DNA of 64,000 nt from Candidatus Aramenus sulfurataquae (GCA_000565255.1 ASRH01000001.1:1-64000); one strand, 5' to 3'. Numbered from the stretch's first letter, positions 49,312 through 59,527 are shown. A program made the numbers and translations. Notes: generated from the sequence alone by a model not told the origin.

Positions 49312-50492
49312 TAAAATACGAAGTCCCAAAGGAGAGGCTAAATTCCTTCTCGCAGGTCTTGGACAAGGTTAGTGAAATAGTAGAAAAGGTAAGGAAAGAG
49401 GGAGATAGGGCACTCGTGGAACTGACGGAAAGGTTCGACAAGTACAAGTTAATCAGCGTGAAGGCGCCACAGGAGGAGGTAGAAAACCAGGCTAAACTTT
49501 TGGACGCTAAGGTTAGGGAGGCTATAGATGAAATTTACTTGCAACTTGAGGAGTTCCACTTGAGCATAAAGCCACCAAACTCTGGAGGCGGGAGGATGGG
49601 GATCGAATACGGGGTTATCTGGAAGCCCGTAAACAGGGTAGGGATTTACGTGCCGGGAGGGGCTAAGACCTATCCTTCCACGTTATTGATGGCTGGAATA
49701 CCAGCTAGGGTAGCAGGGGTTAAGGAAATCTACGTATCCACCCCAGGGGAAAAGGTAGACCCAGCCATAGCGTATATATCCCTCAAGCTGAGGGTCAAGG
49801 AGCTCTACAAAATAGGCGGAGCCCAAGCAATAGCGGCAATGGCTTACGGCACTGAGACCGTAAAGAAAGTGGACAAAATACTGGGCCCAGGAAACGTTTA
49901 CGTCCAGGCGGCGAAGTTTCTCGTTAGCAAGGACGTAGGCATAGACGGAATTGAGGGCCCCACAGAACTCGTGATAATAGCTGACGAGACGGCAGACCCT
50001 AGGCAGGTAGCCCTTGACCTAAAGGCCCAAGGAGAACACGGGGAATCCACTTTCCTAGTCCTCATTTCTCCATCCCAGAAGTTTCTTGATGACGTAAAGC
50101 CTTACTTAGACGACAACAGGACTTACTATCTCGTGAAGACAAAAGACCTCGACGAGGCAGTCAGGGTGGCGAACGAGTTATCCCCAGAGCACTTGTCCCT
50201 TGCCGTAAAGTCGCCAACGGAGTTGTTGCGCCTAGTTGAGAACTCTGGAGCAGTGACCTTGGGCAAGACTCCTCCAGCCATAGTCGACTACTGCGCGGGG
50301 CCAGACCACATATTGCCCACTAACGGGTGGGCAAGGTTTAAGGGAGGAATCACGGTGTTTGACTTCCTCAAGCCAGTAACTTACGTGATTGCAGAGAAGC
50401 CTAACAAAAAGCTAATAGAAGCTGGGAAAGTCCTGGCAGACTACGAGGGGTTTAGGGTGCACGCAGAGAGTATGGGTGCGAGGTATGACTGA
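49308..50492 (+). CDS. hisD: Histidinol dehydrogenase
   Basis: NAD-dependent four-electron oxidation of histidinol to histidine, with zinc. The 394-residue protein has [18 protein letters not shown] near 105, [11 protein letters not shown], the signature [23 protein letters not shown] near 220, QGEHG near 243 and the Zn ligands in LSPEHLSL and [14 protein letters not shown]. It overlaps hisF by 4 nt and hisE by 8 nt. Confidence 0.96.
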   Translation: MIKYEVPKERLNSFSQVLDKVSEIVEKVRKEGDRALVELTERFDKYKLISVKAPQEEVENQAKLLDAKVREAIDEIYLQLEEFHLSIKPPNSGGGRMGIEYGVIWKPVNRVGIYVPGGAKTYPSTLLMAGIPARVAGVKEIYVSTPGEKVDPAIAYISLKLRVKELYKIGGAQAIAAMAYGTETVKKVDKILGPGNVYVQAAKFLVSKDVGIDGIEGPTELVIIADETADPRQVALDLKAQGEHGESTFLVLISPSQKFLDDVKPYLDDNRTYYLVKTKDLDEAVRVANELSPEHLSLAVKSPTELLRLVENSGAVTLGKTPPAIVDYCAGPDHILPTNGWARFKGGITVFDFLKPVTYVIAEKPNKKLIEAGKVLADYEGFRVHAESMGARYD

Positions 50493-50766
50493 GGTACTTG
50501 ACGAGCTTTACAGCGTGATAGTTGACAGGATAAAGAGGAAACCGCAGGGAAGTTACACCGCGGAGATAGCGTCAAAGGGCAAGGGTTACGTCGCTAGGAA
50601 AGTAGGCGAAGAGGCCGTGGAGACAATTGTGGCCTCGCTGAGCGAGGGGAAAGAGAGGTTCATCTCCGAGTCGGCAGACTTAATATATCACCTTTGGGTT
50701 CTAATGGCTATTGAAGGCGTGACCCCTGAGGAACTATACGAGGAGTTGAGGAGGAGGATGAAATGA
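50485..50766 (+). CDS. hisE: Phosphoribosyl-ATP pyrophosphatase
   Basis: Second step of histidine synthesis, hydrolysing PR-ATP to PR-AMP. This 93-residue all-helical MazG-like protein has KPQGSYTAEIASKGKGYVARKVGEEAVETIVA with the metal-binding Glu residues and SESADLIYHLWVLM. ATG 50485 (MTEVLDELY) is chosen; an in-frame GTG 50476 adds three residues. The stop overlaps hisH by 4 nt. In many organisms this domain is fused to HisI; here they are separate. Confidence 0.92.
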   Translation: MTEVLDELYSVIVDRIKRKPQGSYTAEIASKGKGYVARKVGEEAVETIVASLSEGKERFISESADLIYHLWVLMAIEGVTPEELYEELRRRMK

Positions 50767-51350
50767 GGGCAGTGGTAGTAAACTACGGAGTGGGAAACCT
50801 CTATAGCATATCCTCCGGCTTGAGGAGAGCGGGGTTTGAGGTAAAGATAGGTGGATTAGAGGAAACAGACTTACTCGTCTTCCCAGGGGTAGGGTCCTTC
50901 TATGCTGTCTCTAAGTTCATTGAGAACAACAAGGAGAAGATCGAGGACTTGAGGAGTAAGGGTGTTAAGTTCCTCGGCGTATGCCTTGGCATGCAGATAA
51001 TGTTTGAAGAGGGAACTGAGGGAGGAAGGAACAAGGGCCTAGGCTGGTTCAAGGGAATAGTGGACAGAATCCAAGGAGGGGTAAAGCTGCCCCACATAGG
51101 CTGGGACAAAATCCACGTCACCTCGCCCTCTGAGGTGGTAGAAGGCTTAGACGACAAGTACGCTTACTTTGTCCACAGCTACGTGGCTTACACTAAGGAG
51201 CAGAGGGTGGTAGCCACGAGCAAGTACGGGGTCGAGTTCCCGGCCATAGTATACAGTGACTTCGCAATAGGAACGCAGTTCCACCCAGAGAAGAGCAGTG
51301 AGACAGGAAAGGCGTTTTTCTCCAACTTGATGAGGTGGGCGAAACGTTAA
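50763..51350 (+). CDS. hisH: Imidazole glycerol phosphate synthase glutaminase subunit HisH
   Basis: Class I glutaminase that channels ammonia to HisF. The catalytic Cys lies in GVCLGMQIMFEE near residue 78 and the His-Glu pair in QFHPEKSSETG near 178. GVGSFYAV near 43 and GWFKGIVDRI are further family marks. 195 residues. Confidence 0.95.
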   Translation: MRAVVVNYGVGNLYSISSGLRRAGFEVKIGGLEETDLLVFPGVGSFYAVSKFIENNKEKIEDLRSKGVKFLGVCLGMQIMFEEGTEGGRNKGLGWFKGIVDRIQGGVKLPHIGWDKIHVTSPSEVVEGLDDKYAYFVHSYVAYTKEQRVVATSKYGVEFPAIVYSDFAIGTQFHPEKSSETGKAFFSNLMRWAKR

Positions 51351-51706
51351 GGTTGAGCAGGGAAGAGGCGGAAAAACTAGCCTCTACCTTGAACTACAGA
51401 CACGAGGACTCTACGGTGATCGCAGTACTGCAGGACATCAACACAAAGGAAGTATTGATGGTAGGGCACATGAACAGGGAGGCAGTAGTGAAGACCTTAA
51501 CCACGGGTTACGCCCACTTCTGGTCTTTGAGTAGGAGGAAACTATGGCTAAAGGGAGAGACAAGCGGTAACTTTCAGATTGTGGAGGACGTTAGGATAGA
51601 CTGCGATAGCGACGCTATAGTGCTCAAAGTTAAGTCCGTAGGTCCCGTATGCCACACTGGGAATTGGTCGTGTTTTTACAGAGGATATAGTGATTTTATT
51701 AAGTAG
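51335..51706 (+). CDS. hisI: Phosphoribosyl-AMP cyclohydrolase
   Basis: Opens the purine ring in step three of histidine synthesis. Zn ligands are in DCDSDAIV near 87 and GPVCHTGNWSCFYR near 105, and VGHMNREAVVKTLTTGYAHFWSLSRRKLWLKGETSGNFQ is diagnostic. The frame from GTG 51335 gives 123 residues; TTG 51353 (LSREEAEKL) gives 117 and places the start just after the hisH stop. Last gene of the hisCGABFDEHI operon. Confidence 0.94.
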   Translation: MGETLRLSREEAEKLASTLNYRHEDSTVIAVLQDINTKEVLMVGHMNREAVVKTLTTGYAHFWSLSRRKLWLKGETSGNFQIVEDVRIDCDSDAIVLKVKSVGPVCHTGNWSCFYRGYSDFIK

Positions 51707-51786
51707 ACTTAACAAATACTAGTCTTTAAAATTTATGTTAAAAAAGGATAAAAATGACCAACAACCTATTTTAAAATGGATATTTC

Positions 51787-52191
51787 ATGAGCACGGCTGT
51801 GAACGTGGAAGAGTGGAAGAAGAAGATTATGGAAGGTCTGGAGCAAGTGTATGATCCAGAGATTCCAGTTGACATAGTCAACCTAGGGCTGATATACGAC
51901 TTGAAGATCTCAGAGGACGGGAAGGTGTACATTAGGCTAGGTCTGACAGCTCCAGGCTGCCCGGTAGTCGACGACCTAATCTACACTGTTGAGCAAGTTA
52001 TCAAGGAGAGCGTCCCAGCCAAGGAAGTTGAAGTTGACTTGGATCTGGAGACTCAGTGGACGCCGCTTAAGATGACAAATGAGGGTAGGGAGAAGTTCAA
52101 GAAGCTTTACGGTTACGACATAGTGGAGATGTGGGTACAGACCTACGGTTTACCCCAGGATGCCACTCAGACGGAAAATCAGAAGGCATAA
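51787..52191 (+). CDS. MIP18/SufT-family iron-sulfur assembly factor
   Basis: A 134-residue protein of the MIP18 (DUF59) family, which helps deliver Fe-S clusters. EGLEQVYDPEIPVDIVNLGLIYDLKI and the reactive-cysteine motif LTAPGCPVVDDL (Cys near 58) are present, followed by an extra 40-residue C-terminal region with WTPLKMTNEGREKFKKLYGY typical of archaeal members. The gene has its own AT-rich promoter after the his operon and precedes serS by 24 nt. Confidence 0.86.
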   Translation: MSTAVNVEEWKKKIMEGLEQVYDPEIPVDIVNLGLIYDLKISEDGKVYIRLGLTAPGCPVVDDLIYTVEQVIKESVPAKEVEVDLDLETQWTPLKMTNEGREKFKKLYGYDIVEMWVQTYGLPQDATQTENQKA

Positions 52192-52215
52192 AAGCCTAAG
52201 CTTTTTGTGTTTATT

Positions 52216-53583
52216 ATGTCATGGAGTATACTGGAACTGGTTAGAAATAATCCAGACAAGCTTGTTGAAAACTTGAGAAAGAGGTTTGTGGACGTTTCTC
52301 TGATAAATAAGGTCATTGAGCTTGACAGGAAGTGGAGAACTACTTTACAGGAAGTAGAGAGGCTGAGGCATGAGCATAACGTCATAACTGACCAGATACC
52401 GAGACTTCCACTAGAGGAAAGGAAGACCAAGATAGAGGAGGCAAAGAAGCTGTTGGTCACGTTAAAGGAAAAGGAGAAGGAGCTAAAGCAGGTAGAAGAA
52501 GAGAGGGAAAGCTTGTTGAAGAGCTTACCAAACCTAGTGAGCGAGGACGTGCCAATTGGCCCAGACGAAAACTACAGCGTGCCAATAAAGTTCTGGGGGA
52601 GGTTCAAGGTATACAAGGATGATCTAGAGGAGTTCAAGAAGCAAACAGGAGGAATGCAAGTGGATTACGAGGTCTTGGAGTGGAAGCCGGTGGGCCACGC
52701 TGACGAGTTGGAGAGAGTCCTAGGCCTAGGAAACACAGAGAAGGCTTCTCAAGTGTCTGGCTCGAGGTTCTATTACCTTTTTGACGACATAGTCTGGCTC
52801 GACTTTTCCCTCTTGCTGTACGCAGTAGACCTCTTGACGTCCAAGGGCTATAGGCTCGTGCTTCCACCTTACATGCTGAGGGGAGAGGTAATACACTCCG
52901 TTATAGACCTAGACACGTTTAAGGACGCGATATACAAAATCGAAGACGAGGACCTCTACCTCATTGCCACCGCTGAACATCCATTAGCAGCGCTTTACTT
53001 TAAGGAAGAAATAGAGAAGGAAAATCTGCCCATAAAGCTGGTTGGCGTTAGTCCAGCGTTTAGGAAGGAGGCTGGAGCTGCCAATAAGGACCTGAAGGGG
53101 ATATTCAGGGTCCACCAGTTCCACAAGGTCGAACAGTTTGTCTACTCCCTTCCTGAGGAGAGCTGGAACTACCACAAGGAACTAATCAGCAACGCCGAGG
53201 AACTATTTCAGGGGCTGGGGTTAGCCTATAGGGTAATAAACATAGCCTCTGGGGATCTAGGTGCTTGCGCGGCCAAGAAGTACGACCTCGAGGTGTGGAT
53301 GCCCGCTCAAGCTAAATTCAGGGAGATGGTAAGCTGTAGCAACTGCACGGACTGGCAAGCGTATAGGATGAAGATAAGGTACGTGGACAGGAAAAACAAC
53401 AAGAAGGGCTACGTCCACACCTTAAACAGCACTGCGGTAGCGAGCACTAGGACGATAACTGCCATCTTAGAGAACTACCAGAGGCAGGACGGAGCAATTG
53501 AGGTACCTAAGGTTTTAAGGAAGTACCTGGAAATGTTTAAGGCTGCTCCAAAGGACTACATTCTACCGAAAAAGGCAAAATAA
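52216..53583 (+). CDS. serS: Seryl-tRNA synthetase
   Basis: Class II synthetase of 455 residues with the N-terminal coiled-coil arm (about 30-105), which binds the long variable arm of tRNA-Ser. Motif 2 is [27 protein letters not shown] near 280 and motif 3 [21 protein letters not shown] near 400. This is the ordinary form, not the rare methanogen type. ATG 52216 ([14 protein letters not shown]) is the family start; GTG 52207 is in frame upstream. Confidence 0.95.
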   Translation: MSWSILELVRNNPDKLVENLRKRFVDVSLINKVIELDRKWRTTLQEVERLRHEHNVITDQIPRLPLEERKTKIEEAKKLLVTLKEKEKELKQVEEERESLLKSLPNLVSEDVPIGPDENYSVPIKFWGRFKVYKDDLEEFKKQTGGMQVDYEVLEWKPVGHADELERVLGLGNTEKASQVSGSRFYYLFDDIVWLDFSLLLYAVDLLTSKGYRLVLPPYMLRGEVIHSVIDLDTFKDAIYKIEDEDLYLIATAEHPLAALYFKEEIEKENLPIKLVGVSPAFRKEAGAANKDLKGIFRVHQFHKVEQFVYSLPEESWNYHKELISNAEELFQGLGLAYRVINIASGDLGACAAKKYDLEVWMPAQAKFREMVSCSNCTDWQAYRMKIRYVDRKNNKKGYVHTLNSTAVASTRTITAILENYQRQDGAIEVPKVLRKYLEMFKAAPKDYILPKKAK

Positions 53584-53600
53584 GGAAAAAGATAAACTTT

Positions 53601-55109
53601 TCACTTCTTCATCTGCGACTCTAGCCATGCTTCCACTTGTTTCATTTTCCTTTTAGCCACAGCTAGGAATAGCTTTAGCGTAAGTCTCACTGGGTAGTAC
53701 AAGGGCCCCTGCATGTAGAACTTGTCTATTATGTCCTCGGCCCAGTATACGTCATGCCAGAATACTTTCTTGTATAACTCTATGTGAGCGTCGCTTAGCT
53801 TAATCCTCGTGAACCAGTCCTTGTTCTTGAAGTATCCCATGGGGACGAAGAACATGGGAACTAGGATGCTCCTGTAAGATCTCAAGTTGTCCACCAACTC
53901 TATGGTCCTGTACACGTCCTCCTCTGTCTCCTCTGGTAACCCAACGATCATGGTTCCCGCAGGGATGATGTGGTGCTCGTGCATTATCTTGAACGCCTCC
54001 TCCACAGTCTCTGGATACTGTTCAGGCTTGTAGGGGGCTGACTTCGCTGGCATTATCTCCTTAGCTAATCTCACAGATCCCGTCTCAATGCCTACTTCAA
54101 CGCCTAGGTACTTTTGGTCGTTTTCGTAAATAATCTCGGAGAGCTTGCTGATGAGTCCGTACTTCTCCTGCGAGTACCTAATTGCAGCGAGGCTGGCGTG
54201 ACTCCACGCAATGGTCTTGTAGTACTTCTTGACGAGTTGGTGGAGCTTAATAAGGGGCTCCGGTCTAGGTAGTATTCCGACAGCGCCATAGAAGAGCACG
54301 TCATCGCTGTGTATAACACCGTGTCTTATTCCAGCCTTTACGTTGACTTGTAATTCCCTCTCTATCTTCTCGAGTGGATAGTACCTTGTTGGCCTTAAGG
54401 TTACTGAGCAGAATCTGCACGACCTAGCGCATCCCCTCATTACTTCTATGAGCCCGTTGACGCTAGCCCCCTTAATGTCTGGTATGTCCTCTATGTCTGG
54501 AACGTCGTCTCCGCTCACGTACACGTACTTGGGCAGAGGTTCTCCGTCCAGTACTGCCTGAGCCAGCTTAACTATTAACTTCTCCGCCTCTCCGTCGAAC
54601 AGTGTGTCAACTCCCAGCTTTTCTATCATGTCCTCCCTCCACAGCCACTGCCAAGTTGAAGGTCCCCCAACTAAGATCTTCATACCCCTCTTTTTTGCCT
54701 CAGCTATCTCGGGCCTGCTTATCAGCTCCTGGAAGCTCTTGTAGTTTATAGGCTCCTTCTTGGTTATGCCCCACCACGTGGACGAGGGAGGACCAAAGGC
54801 GAAGTAGTCGTGGTGAGAAAACATTAGGGCTTTCGCGTCTTTCAAGTACTTACCTATGTGGTCTGGGTCTATGATGGCTGCGTTGAAACCCTCGTCTATT
54901 AGCTTTGCCTCCACTTTCCTCATTCCGTAAGGTGCCTCTTTGGGCCTACCTAGTTCATCAACTTCCATTTTAGGACAGGCTAGCCACTTCCACGCCCTCT
55001 CTGGAATCCCTATCGCTGGACCAGTGCCAAGGAAGCCTAAGAACTCCTTGTGATGGTGATTTGTCATTAAGCACCTATCTGTTGTTAGGATAAAGTCAAA
55101 CTGGGCCAT
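53601..55109 (-). CDS. Radical SAM protein with N-terminal B12-binding-like domain
   Basis: A 502-residue protein with an N-terminal Rossmann-like region of the cobalamin-binding B12-radical SAM class (about 60-200, including [29 protein letters not shown] and [10 protein letters not shown]) and a radical SAM core with the Fe-S cysteines in [12 protein letters not shown] (CxxxCxxC) near 226. [15 protein letters not shown] and [17 protein letters not shown] follow. The opening [20 protein letters not shown] is seen in archaeal lipid-modifying radical SAM enzymes such as GDGT ring synthases, tetraether synthase and calditol synthase, so a membrane-lipid role is possible; the exact reaction is not shown. 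Monocistronic. Confidence 0.8.
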   Translation of the reverse strand: MAQFDFILTTDRCLMTNHHHKEFLGFLGTGPAIGIPERAWKWLACPKMEVDELGRPKEAPYGMRKVEAKLIDEGFNAAIIDPDHIGKYLKDAKALMFSHHDYFAFGPPSSTWWGITKKEPINYKSFQELISRPEIAEAKKRGMKILVGGPSTWQWLWREDMIEKLGVDTLFDGEAEKLIVKLAQAVLDGEPLPKYVYVSGDDVPDIEDIPDIKGASVNGLIEVMRGCARSCRFCSVTLRPTRYYPLEKIERELQVNVKAGIRHGVIHSDDVLFYGAVGILPRPEPLIKLHQLVKKYYKTIAWSHASLAAIRYSQEKYGLISKLSEIIYENDQKYLGVEVGIETGSVRLAKEIMPAKSAPYKPEQYPETVEEAFKIMHEHHIIPAGTMIVGLPEETEEDVYRTIELVDNLRSYRSILVPMFFVPMGYFKNKDWFTRIKLSDAHIELYKKVFWHDVYWAEDIIDKFYMQGPLYYPVRLTLKLFLAVAKRKMKQVEAWLESQMKK

Positions 55110-55148
55110 TCAATTCACCTAATAACTAGAATGATATAAAAATATAGT

Positions 55149-55388
55149 TTATAAACGTATTACTGTACTCCTTATGACTTTCTTGAGCTCTGGACTAGCA
55201 GAAGACCAGTCAAAGGTCTTGGCTGTGTTTGTGTCCGGAGTCCATTCATCACCGTTGGGCAGCTTATAGGATCTTACCTCGGACACAGTGTATACTTTTT
55301 CGCCCTTCTCCGTCTTGTATGCCTCGACCAAAAACTTCCTTCCGTTGAGGTCAATCAAGTACTTTTCTTCCGACGCGCTAACTTTCAT
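55149..55388 (-). CDS. Small hypothetical protein
   Basis: A 79-residue protein I cannot assign: beta-rich opening MKVSASEEKYLIDLNGRKFLVEAY, a hairpin KVYTVSEVRSYKLPNG, then a helix SPELKKVIRSTVIRL. No cysteines, membrane segment or motif. ATG 55388 is followed by a continuous frame, and a TATA-like ATTTTCATATAG/TATAAA stretch upstream (55389-55416 on the minus strand) supports expression. Confidence 0.55.
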   Translation of the reverse strand: MKVSASEEKYLIDLNGRKFLVEAYKTEKGEKVYTVSEVRSYKLPNGDEWTPDTNTAKTFDWSSASPELKKVIRSTVIRL

Positions 55389-55425
55389 ATTTTCATATAG
55401 TTAGGAGGTTTATAAAATGTTTACG

Positions 55426-55731
55426 CTAGTCTTCCTCGTTCTCTTCTGACCCTTCTAGTTCGTCCCTCAAAAGCTCTAGTCCGACTTCCTTATAGTATTC
55501 TTCTCTTTCTTGCTCCCACTCATCCTCATCCCTTTTCCTTCCGGACTTCTCGCTGACTATAGACGTAGTTAACACCCTCTCTGACTTGGACCTAGCCTCC
55601 TTTACCTCGTAGGACTTCTTGTCCTTCTTGTCCATCTCTTTCTCGAAACCGCACTTAGTGCACCTAAGGATATCCTTTCCGTCCTTCTTTACCGGAACCA
55701 TTACTCCTCCGCACTTAGGACAGAACTGCAA
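55426..55731 (-). CDS. TFS-like N-terminal zinc-ribbon protein lacking the C-terminal ribbon
   Basis: A 101-residue protein whose first 35 residues match the N-terminal zinc ribbon of archaeal transcription cleavage factor TFS/Rpo[20 protein letters not shown] then [12 protein letters not shown], with both Cys pairs. The remaining 65 residues are charged, helix-prone and end in the acidic GSEENEED, with no second ribbon and no acidic DE catalytic hairpin, so RNA-cleavage stimulation is not expected. TTG 55731 is chosen because TATATACCTATATGG lies 24-26 nt upstream; an in-frame ATG at 55767 would lie within the promoter. It may bind RNA polymerase or DNA. Confidence 0.65.
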   Translation of the reverse strand: MQFCPKCGGVMVPVKKDGKDILRCTKCGFEKEMDKKDKKSYEVKEARSKSERVLTTSIVSEKSGRKRDEDEWEQEREEYYKEVGLELLRDELEGSEENEED

Positions 55732-55805
55732 AACCCATTCACCATATAGGTATATAGGGCAGGGCATTGTTATAAAAGGCTTTTGGAAAAACTTCCTGGT
55801 ATTCC

Positions 55806-56282
55806 CTACACTTTGATCCTGGGGTCCTCTTTAACAACGTTGAGCACTATGCTAGTGTAAGTCCTCTCCACCTTAGGGTTCTTCAGTAGTTGTTTAAGGA
55901 AGCCGTCTAGATCTTCCACGCTCCTGAACTTGGCTATTATCACAACGTCGTACTCGCCTACCACGTCGTAAACTGCTACTACGTTGTCCGTGTTGGCTAT
56001 TTCCTTCTCGAACTCCACTAAGTGCTTCCCGTCTACCTTCGCCATTATCACTGCGGAAAGGGAATATCCCAGCTTGGTGTAGTCCACAAGGGCTGTAAAG
56101 CCTTTTATGAGACCCTCCTGTACTAGCCTAGTCAGCCTGTTGTGGAGGGTCGCTGGAGACACGTTCATCTCCTCGGATAACCTCCTCAGGCTAGTCCTTG
56201 CGTCCCTTAGGAGCTCTATTAGTAACCTCCTATCTATTGCGTCTAGGTCCACTTTCTTATTACCGTTAGACATACACTTCAT
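55806..56282 (-). CDS. Lrp/AsnC-family transcriptional regulator
   Basis: A 158-residue (or 155) regulator with an N-terminal helix-turn-helix ([46 protein letters not shown]) and a C-terminal RAM ligand-binding domain with [23 protein letters not shown]. Lrp proteins bind palindromes as dimers/octamers and often respond to amino acids; the target and ligand here are unknown. ATG 56282 is chosen: TTTTTTAACG lies 24 nt upstream, with ATG 56273 as alternative. Direct repeats GAATTG-C-GAATTG at 56286-56298 lie between TATA and start, a candidate autoregulatory site. ATG 56336 is too far upstream. Confidence 0.88.
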   Translation of the reverse strand: MKCMSNGNKKVDLDAIDRRLLIELLRDARTSLRRLSEEMNVSPATLHNRLTRLVQEGLIKGFTALVDYTKLGYSLSAVIMAKVDGKHLVEFEKEIANTDNVVAVYDVVGEYDVVIIAKFRSVEDLDGFLKQLLKNPKVERTYTSIVLNVVKEDPRIKV

Positions 56283-56285
56283 GAA

Positions 56286-56310
56286 GAATTGCGAATTGCA
56301 CGTTAAAAAA
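56286..56310 (-). promoter_or_regulatory. Lrp-gene promoter with possible operator
   Basis: On the minus strand TTTTTTAACG (56301-56310) is a TATA-like box for the regulator gene. Next to it, at 56286-56298, the hexamer GAATTG occurs twice separated by C; on the minus strand this reads CAATTC-G-CAATTC. A repeat sitting between TATA and start of an Lrp-family gene fits autoregulation, but the repeat is direct rather than palindromic. Confidence 0.35.
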
Positions 56311-56332
56311 TTTTTATTTTCCCTTCGAATTA

Positions 56333-56935
56333 TCATGACAAGTTGATCTGCGATATTCCCTCTAAAATAAGTTGTACACCAAACGCTGCTATTATTATTG
56401 CTGTAAATCTTCCCGCCGCCATAGTCCCTGTCCTGCCTAAGGCCTTAATGAGTAGGGGCCCCATCATGAGGACTACGTAAACTAATAGGGCTGATATTAA
56501 ACTTCCCACTATTAAGTAAAAGGCGTTAAACGAGACCGAAAGGGTCACGAGGGCAGTCATTGTGCCTGGCCCGACTATTAGCGGTGTAGCGATCGGCGTT
56601 ACTACCGCTTCCGTAATGCTTCTAGAGGCGAACCTTAGTTGCTGAAAGCCGCCCATGGTGTCTATTCCTAAGTAAACTAAGATTATCCCTCCCCCTATCT
56701 CCAGCGAAGAGGGCTTTAGTCCTAGGAAGTCTAGCATTGGTTTACCTAGAACGGAGAATAAAAGGAGAAGGACTATAACGGCTATCTCTATCTTGTTCAC
56801 GAGAAATTTCCACGTGACCTTTGGGTCGCTTTGACTGAACTCTTCGTACATTGCTAGGATGTAGGGTATTATAGAGAAGGGGTCCATTATAGCAAAAAGT
56901 TTTACTGCAATTACTAAAGTTTGAGTAAAGTCCAT
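56333..56935 (-). CDS. MarC-family integral membrane protein
   Basis: A 200-residue protein with six hydrophobic segments. The MarC/UPF0056 signatures are present: [17 protein letters not shown] near residue 12, [16 protein letters not shown] near 80 and [20 protein letters not shown] near 112. The function of this family is not established; the old link with multiple antibiotic resistance has not held. It lies 2 nt after the histidine-rich gene and probably shares its transcript. Confidence 0.85.
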   Translation of the reverse strand: MDFTQTLVIAVKLFAIMDPFSIIPYILAMYEEFSQSDPKVTWKFLVNKIEIAVIVLLLLFSVLGKPMLDFLGLKPSSLEIGGGIILVYLGIDTMGGFQQLRFASRSITEAVVTPIATPLIVGPGTMTALVTLSVSFNAFYLIVGSLISALLVYVVLMMGPLLIKALGRTGTMAAGRFTAIIIAAFGVQLILEGISQINLS

Positions 56936-56937
56936 GT

Positions 56938-57255
56938 TTATTCTAACATGCTTAAAATCTCCTTGAGATTTTTAATCTTTTCATTTTGGTCGTTAGTGGA
57001 TAGTGCTATAAGCATCCTTGAAAGGATCTTGTAAATTCTGCTTATTTCTTGCTTGCACTTGTCGTTGTCCTTCTCCAGCTTGTCTGCCTTGGACTGTAGG
57101 GATTGGAAACCTGCGTATAGCTCGCTTAACAAATGCTCTAGATCTACTTCCTCGTGATGGTGATGATGCTCGTGCTGGTGTTCCTGTTCAACTTCCCTCT
57201 GGATTTCCTCTAGGTCCTCATCCGTTTTGGGAATCTTGTCTATTCTGAACTTCAT
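56938..57255 (-). CDS. Histidine-rich coiled-coil protein
   Basis: A 105-residue soluble protein. Residues about 20-37 are dominated by His and Glu ([16 protein letters not shown]), and the rest forms a helical region with [27 protein letters not shown]. The His cluster could bind nickel, zinc or cobalt. I recognise no family. It sits at the end of the pyrBIKCD transcript and overlaps the preceding gene by 38 nt, while marC follows within 2 nt. Confidence 0.6.
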   Translation of the reverse strand: MKFRIDKIPKTDEDLEEIQREVEQEHQHEHHHHHEEVDLEHLLSELYAGFQSLQSKADKLEKDNDKCKQEISRIYKILSRMLIALSTNDQNEKIKNLKEILSMLE

Positions 57256-57532
57256 CTTCTCCCTCCGTGTCGACGCTACCTACAACTTTCTCGTCCGAAA
57301 TTATATATTTGCCTATACCCATCCTGAGGTAGTGCTTGATGACTATCGATATCTTGCCCGCAGCCCTCACTGGGATGCATTCTGACTCTATCTCTTTCCC
57401 GTCAGTAGTGGTCACCACTACCTTTGCCATCTTCTTGTCCTCGCTACAGTATTCCACGTTTACTGAGGAGACCTTCCCTAGGAAAACTAGGCCCTCTAGG
57501 TCTCTCCCTTTCATTACTGGCCTTGGAGTCAT
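57218..57532 (-). CDS. Small hypothetical protein in the pyrimidine operon
   Basis: A 104-residue beta-rich protein: [33 protein letters not shown], then [17 protein letters not shown] and [11 protein letters not shown], an OB/PRC-barrel-like strand arrangement. The C-terminal tail is polar. ATG 57532 overlaps the pyrD stop by 4 nt and its own 3' end overlaps the His-rich gene. It probably belongs to the pyr transcript. Function unknown. Confidence 0.6.
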   Translation of the reverse strand: MTPRPVMKGRDLEGLVFLGKVSSVNVEYCSEDKKMAKVVVTTTDGKEIESECIPVRAAGKISIVIKHYLRMGIGKYIISDEKVVGSVDTEGEDEVQNRQDSQNG

Positions 57533-58401
57533 CTTTTCACTGCTCTACCTATTATCTCCTCAAAGTTTAATCCGTTTTGCTCTAAATAGGCGTACAAATC
57601 CCTCCTTATTTCCCGGATAACTCCAAACCCCCTGTCTATTATTGCCGTGCCTACCCCTACCAACTTCGCGCCTACGCTCATTAAGCCTATAACCTCCCTG
57701 AAGGTGAAAACTCCTCCCATGCCTACGATTTCTGCCTCGTACTCTGAGTACACTTCCGCGATGACCCTTAGGGCTAGAGGGTAAATACACTTCCCCGAGA
57801 TCCCTCCAGTCCCGTAACTGAGCACTGGCTGCAAGGTCTCGTGGTCTATTATCGTCCCCTTAAGCGTGTTTATTAACGTTAGACCATCTGCTCCAGCCTC
57901 CAGCGCCTTCCCTGCCAAATCAAGGACGTTGTCCCAAGGACCGAGCTTCACGAAAACGGGTTTCTTAACGCTTCCCTTAACGTTCTTAACGACTTCGTAT
58001 ACTTGACTAGAGAGTGATGCCCCATAGCCTCTCCTGTTAGGGCTACTTATGTTGATTTCTATGAGTTCCCCCTTCTCCTCCGCTATCCTTGCGACTTCCG
58101 CTATCTCCTGGGGGGAGGATCCACCCACGCTTACGAAAAGCCTGCAGTCAACGTTGAGGTCCTTCAAGAATTCCACTCCTGGGTTTCCAAGGCCAATGGC
58201 GTTTAGGTAACAACCTTCATGGAATTTCACCAAGGTAGGAGGTGAATGTGGGGGCAGCGGCGAAAGCGTTAAGGTCTTTGTAGTAATAGCTGAGGGGCTG
58301 TACTCCTTGCACACCCTCTGGATGAATTCCTTTACGTCAGGGACAATCCCGGAGGGAATGATTATTGGGTCGTTAAACTCAAGGTTTTTCAGTCTTATCA
58401 A
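57529..58401 (-). CDS. pyrD: Dihydroorotate dehydrogenase
   Basis: FMN flavoprotein, oxidises dihydroorotate to orotate. The 290-residue class 1B type has [15 protein letters not shown] near 42, NAIGLGNPG near 68, [11 protein letters not shown] near 125 where the catalytic residue is located, KLGPW and [16 protein letters not shown] near 198, and MGGVFTFRE. The partner PyrK is encoded two genes upstream. Its 5' end overlaps pyrC by 23 nt. Confidence 0.92.
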   Translation of the reverse strand: MIRLKNLEFNDPIIIPSGIVPDVKEFIQRVCKEYSPSAITTKTLTLSPLPPHSPPTLVKFHEGCYLNAIGLGNPGVEFLKDLNVDCRLFVSVGGSSPQEIAEVARIAEEKGELIEINISSPNRRGYGASLSSQVYEVVKNVKGSVKKPVFVKLGPWDNVLDLAGKALEAGADGLTLINTLKGTIIDHETLQPVLSYGTGGISGKCIYPLALRVIAEVYSEYEAEIVGMGGVFTFREVIGLMSVGAKLVGVGTAIIDRGFGVIREIRRDLYAYLEQNGLNFEEIIGRAVKR

Positions 58402-59527
58402 ATAGGTTCATCCCCCTTATTGGATACACGCTCTCGCCATCGTAGGCTACCTTGCCTTCCACTATTGTTGCCGTGACCTTAGCTTCAAGTGGGTAACCGT
58501 CAAACGGGGTTTGAGTTACCTTTGAAAACTTAGTAGAGTACCTCCACGTATTAAAGGAAATGACCGTGAAGTTGGCCACGTAGCCTTCCTTTATCTCCCC
58601 GGCTTTAATTCCCAGGATCTTTGCTTGATTTTTGGACACCAGCTCCACTGTTCTCTCTAGGGAGAGAACACCCTTCTTAAACAGCGTGTAAACGAAGGGA
58701 GTGACAAAGGATACCCCAGCTATCCCTGGAGGACATATCTCGAAGGGCAATTCCTTCTCCTTAGCTGTGTGGGGGGCGTGGTCGCTGACTACCGCGTCCG
58801 CCTCAAACAGGGCCCTCAAGAGCTTATTCCTCTCTGTCTTGTCCCTCAGTGGCGGATTCACCTTAGTCGTGCAGTCCCTCTCCTCTAGCAGTAGATGGTG
58901 GGGCGTCACGTCAGTGGTGAAGCCAAGGGATTTTGCCAATCTAATGGTCTCCAGGCTAGTGGTGTGAGTAACGTGTACCTTTCCTCTCACCAAGTACAGG
59001 GAGGCTATCTCCTGCCACAACAGCCTTGACTCCCTTAACACCTTGTTTGAGATGGGCAACTCGGGGTGGAGGACTTTCAGCTTGTTTGAGGACAACACCA
59101 TCTCTAGCTCCGGTTTCTCTAGATCCTCCGGAAAGACCTTGTACCCAGCTATTGGATCCCCGTCTACCCTGGCGTCAGACGTAACTCCAGAGTATACCCC
59201 GAAGTCCGTCCTTGAGAAGTTCTCGAACTCCCTGATCCTCTCGAGAACTCTCTCGTGAGTGTTTATATAGGGCTGGGTATTTGGCATGTCCACTACTACG
59301 GTGACCCCTCCATAGGCAGCCTCAGAGGTTGCAGTAGCTACGGTCTCTTTATAGGAAAGTTGCATTCCTCTCACGTGAACGTGCATGTCTATAGACCCAG
59401 GGAGGATAATTGAGTCTGGGTAATAGAGATCTGGCTTACACTCTTTCTTTATAGACTTTATCTTCCTGTCGAACTCCACGCATCCCTCTACCACTTCTCC
59501 CAAGTACAGTTTACCCTTTATCCACAA
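58379..59527 (-). CDS. pyrC: Dihydroorotase
   Basis: Zinc amidohydrolase closing carbamoyl aspartate to dihydroorotate. The 382-residue enzyme has the first metal motif [11 protein letters not shown] near 50, [10 protein letters not shown] with metal-binding His near 190, TPHHLLL near 215 and catalytic Asp in [13 protein letters not shown] near 275. Start TTG 59527 ([12 protein letters not shown]) gives the family N-terminus; a longer in-frame start at 59593 runs through pyrK. It overlaps the 3' end of pyrK by 17 nt. Confidence 0.92.
   Translation of the reverse strand: MWIKGKLYLGEVVEGCVEFDRKIKSIKKECKPDLYYPDSIILPGSIDMHVHVRGMQLSYKETVATATSEAAYGGVTVVVDMPNTQPYINTHERVLERIREFENFSRTDFGVYSGVTSDARVDGDPIAGYKVFPEDLEKPELEMVLSSNKLKVLHPELPISNKVLRESRLLWQEIASLYLVRGKVHVTHTTSLETIRLAKSLGFTTDVTPHHLLLEERDCTTKVNPPLRDKTERNKLLRALFEADAVVSDHAPHTAKEKELPFEICPPGIAGVSFVTPFVYTLFKKGVLSLERTVELVSKNQAKILGIKAGEIKEGYVANFTVISFNTWRYSTKFSKVTQTPFDGYPLEAKVTATIVEGKVAYDGESVYPIRGMNLFDKTEKP

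Noticed and set aside
55731-55767. Start at ATG 55767 for the zinc-ribbon protein
   Set aside because: It overlaps the TATA element and adds a hydrophobic segment not found in TFS-type N-termini.
56334-56336. Lrp gene starting at ATG 56336
   Set aside because: The added 18 residues overlap the marC 3' end and the TATA box for the internal start.
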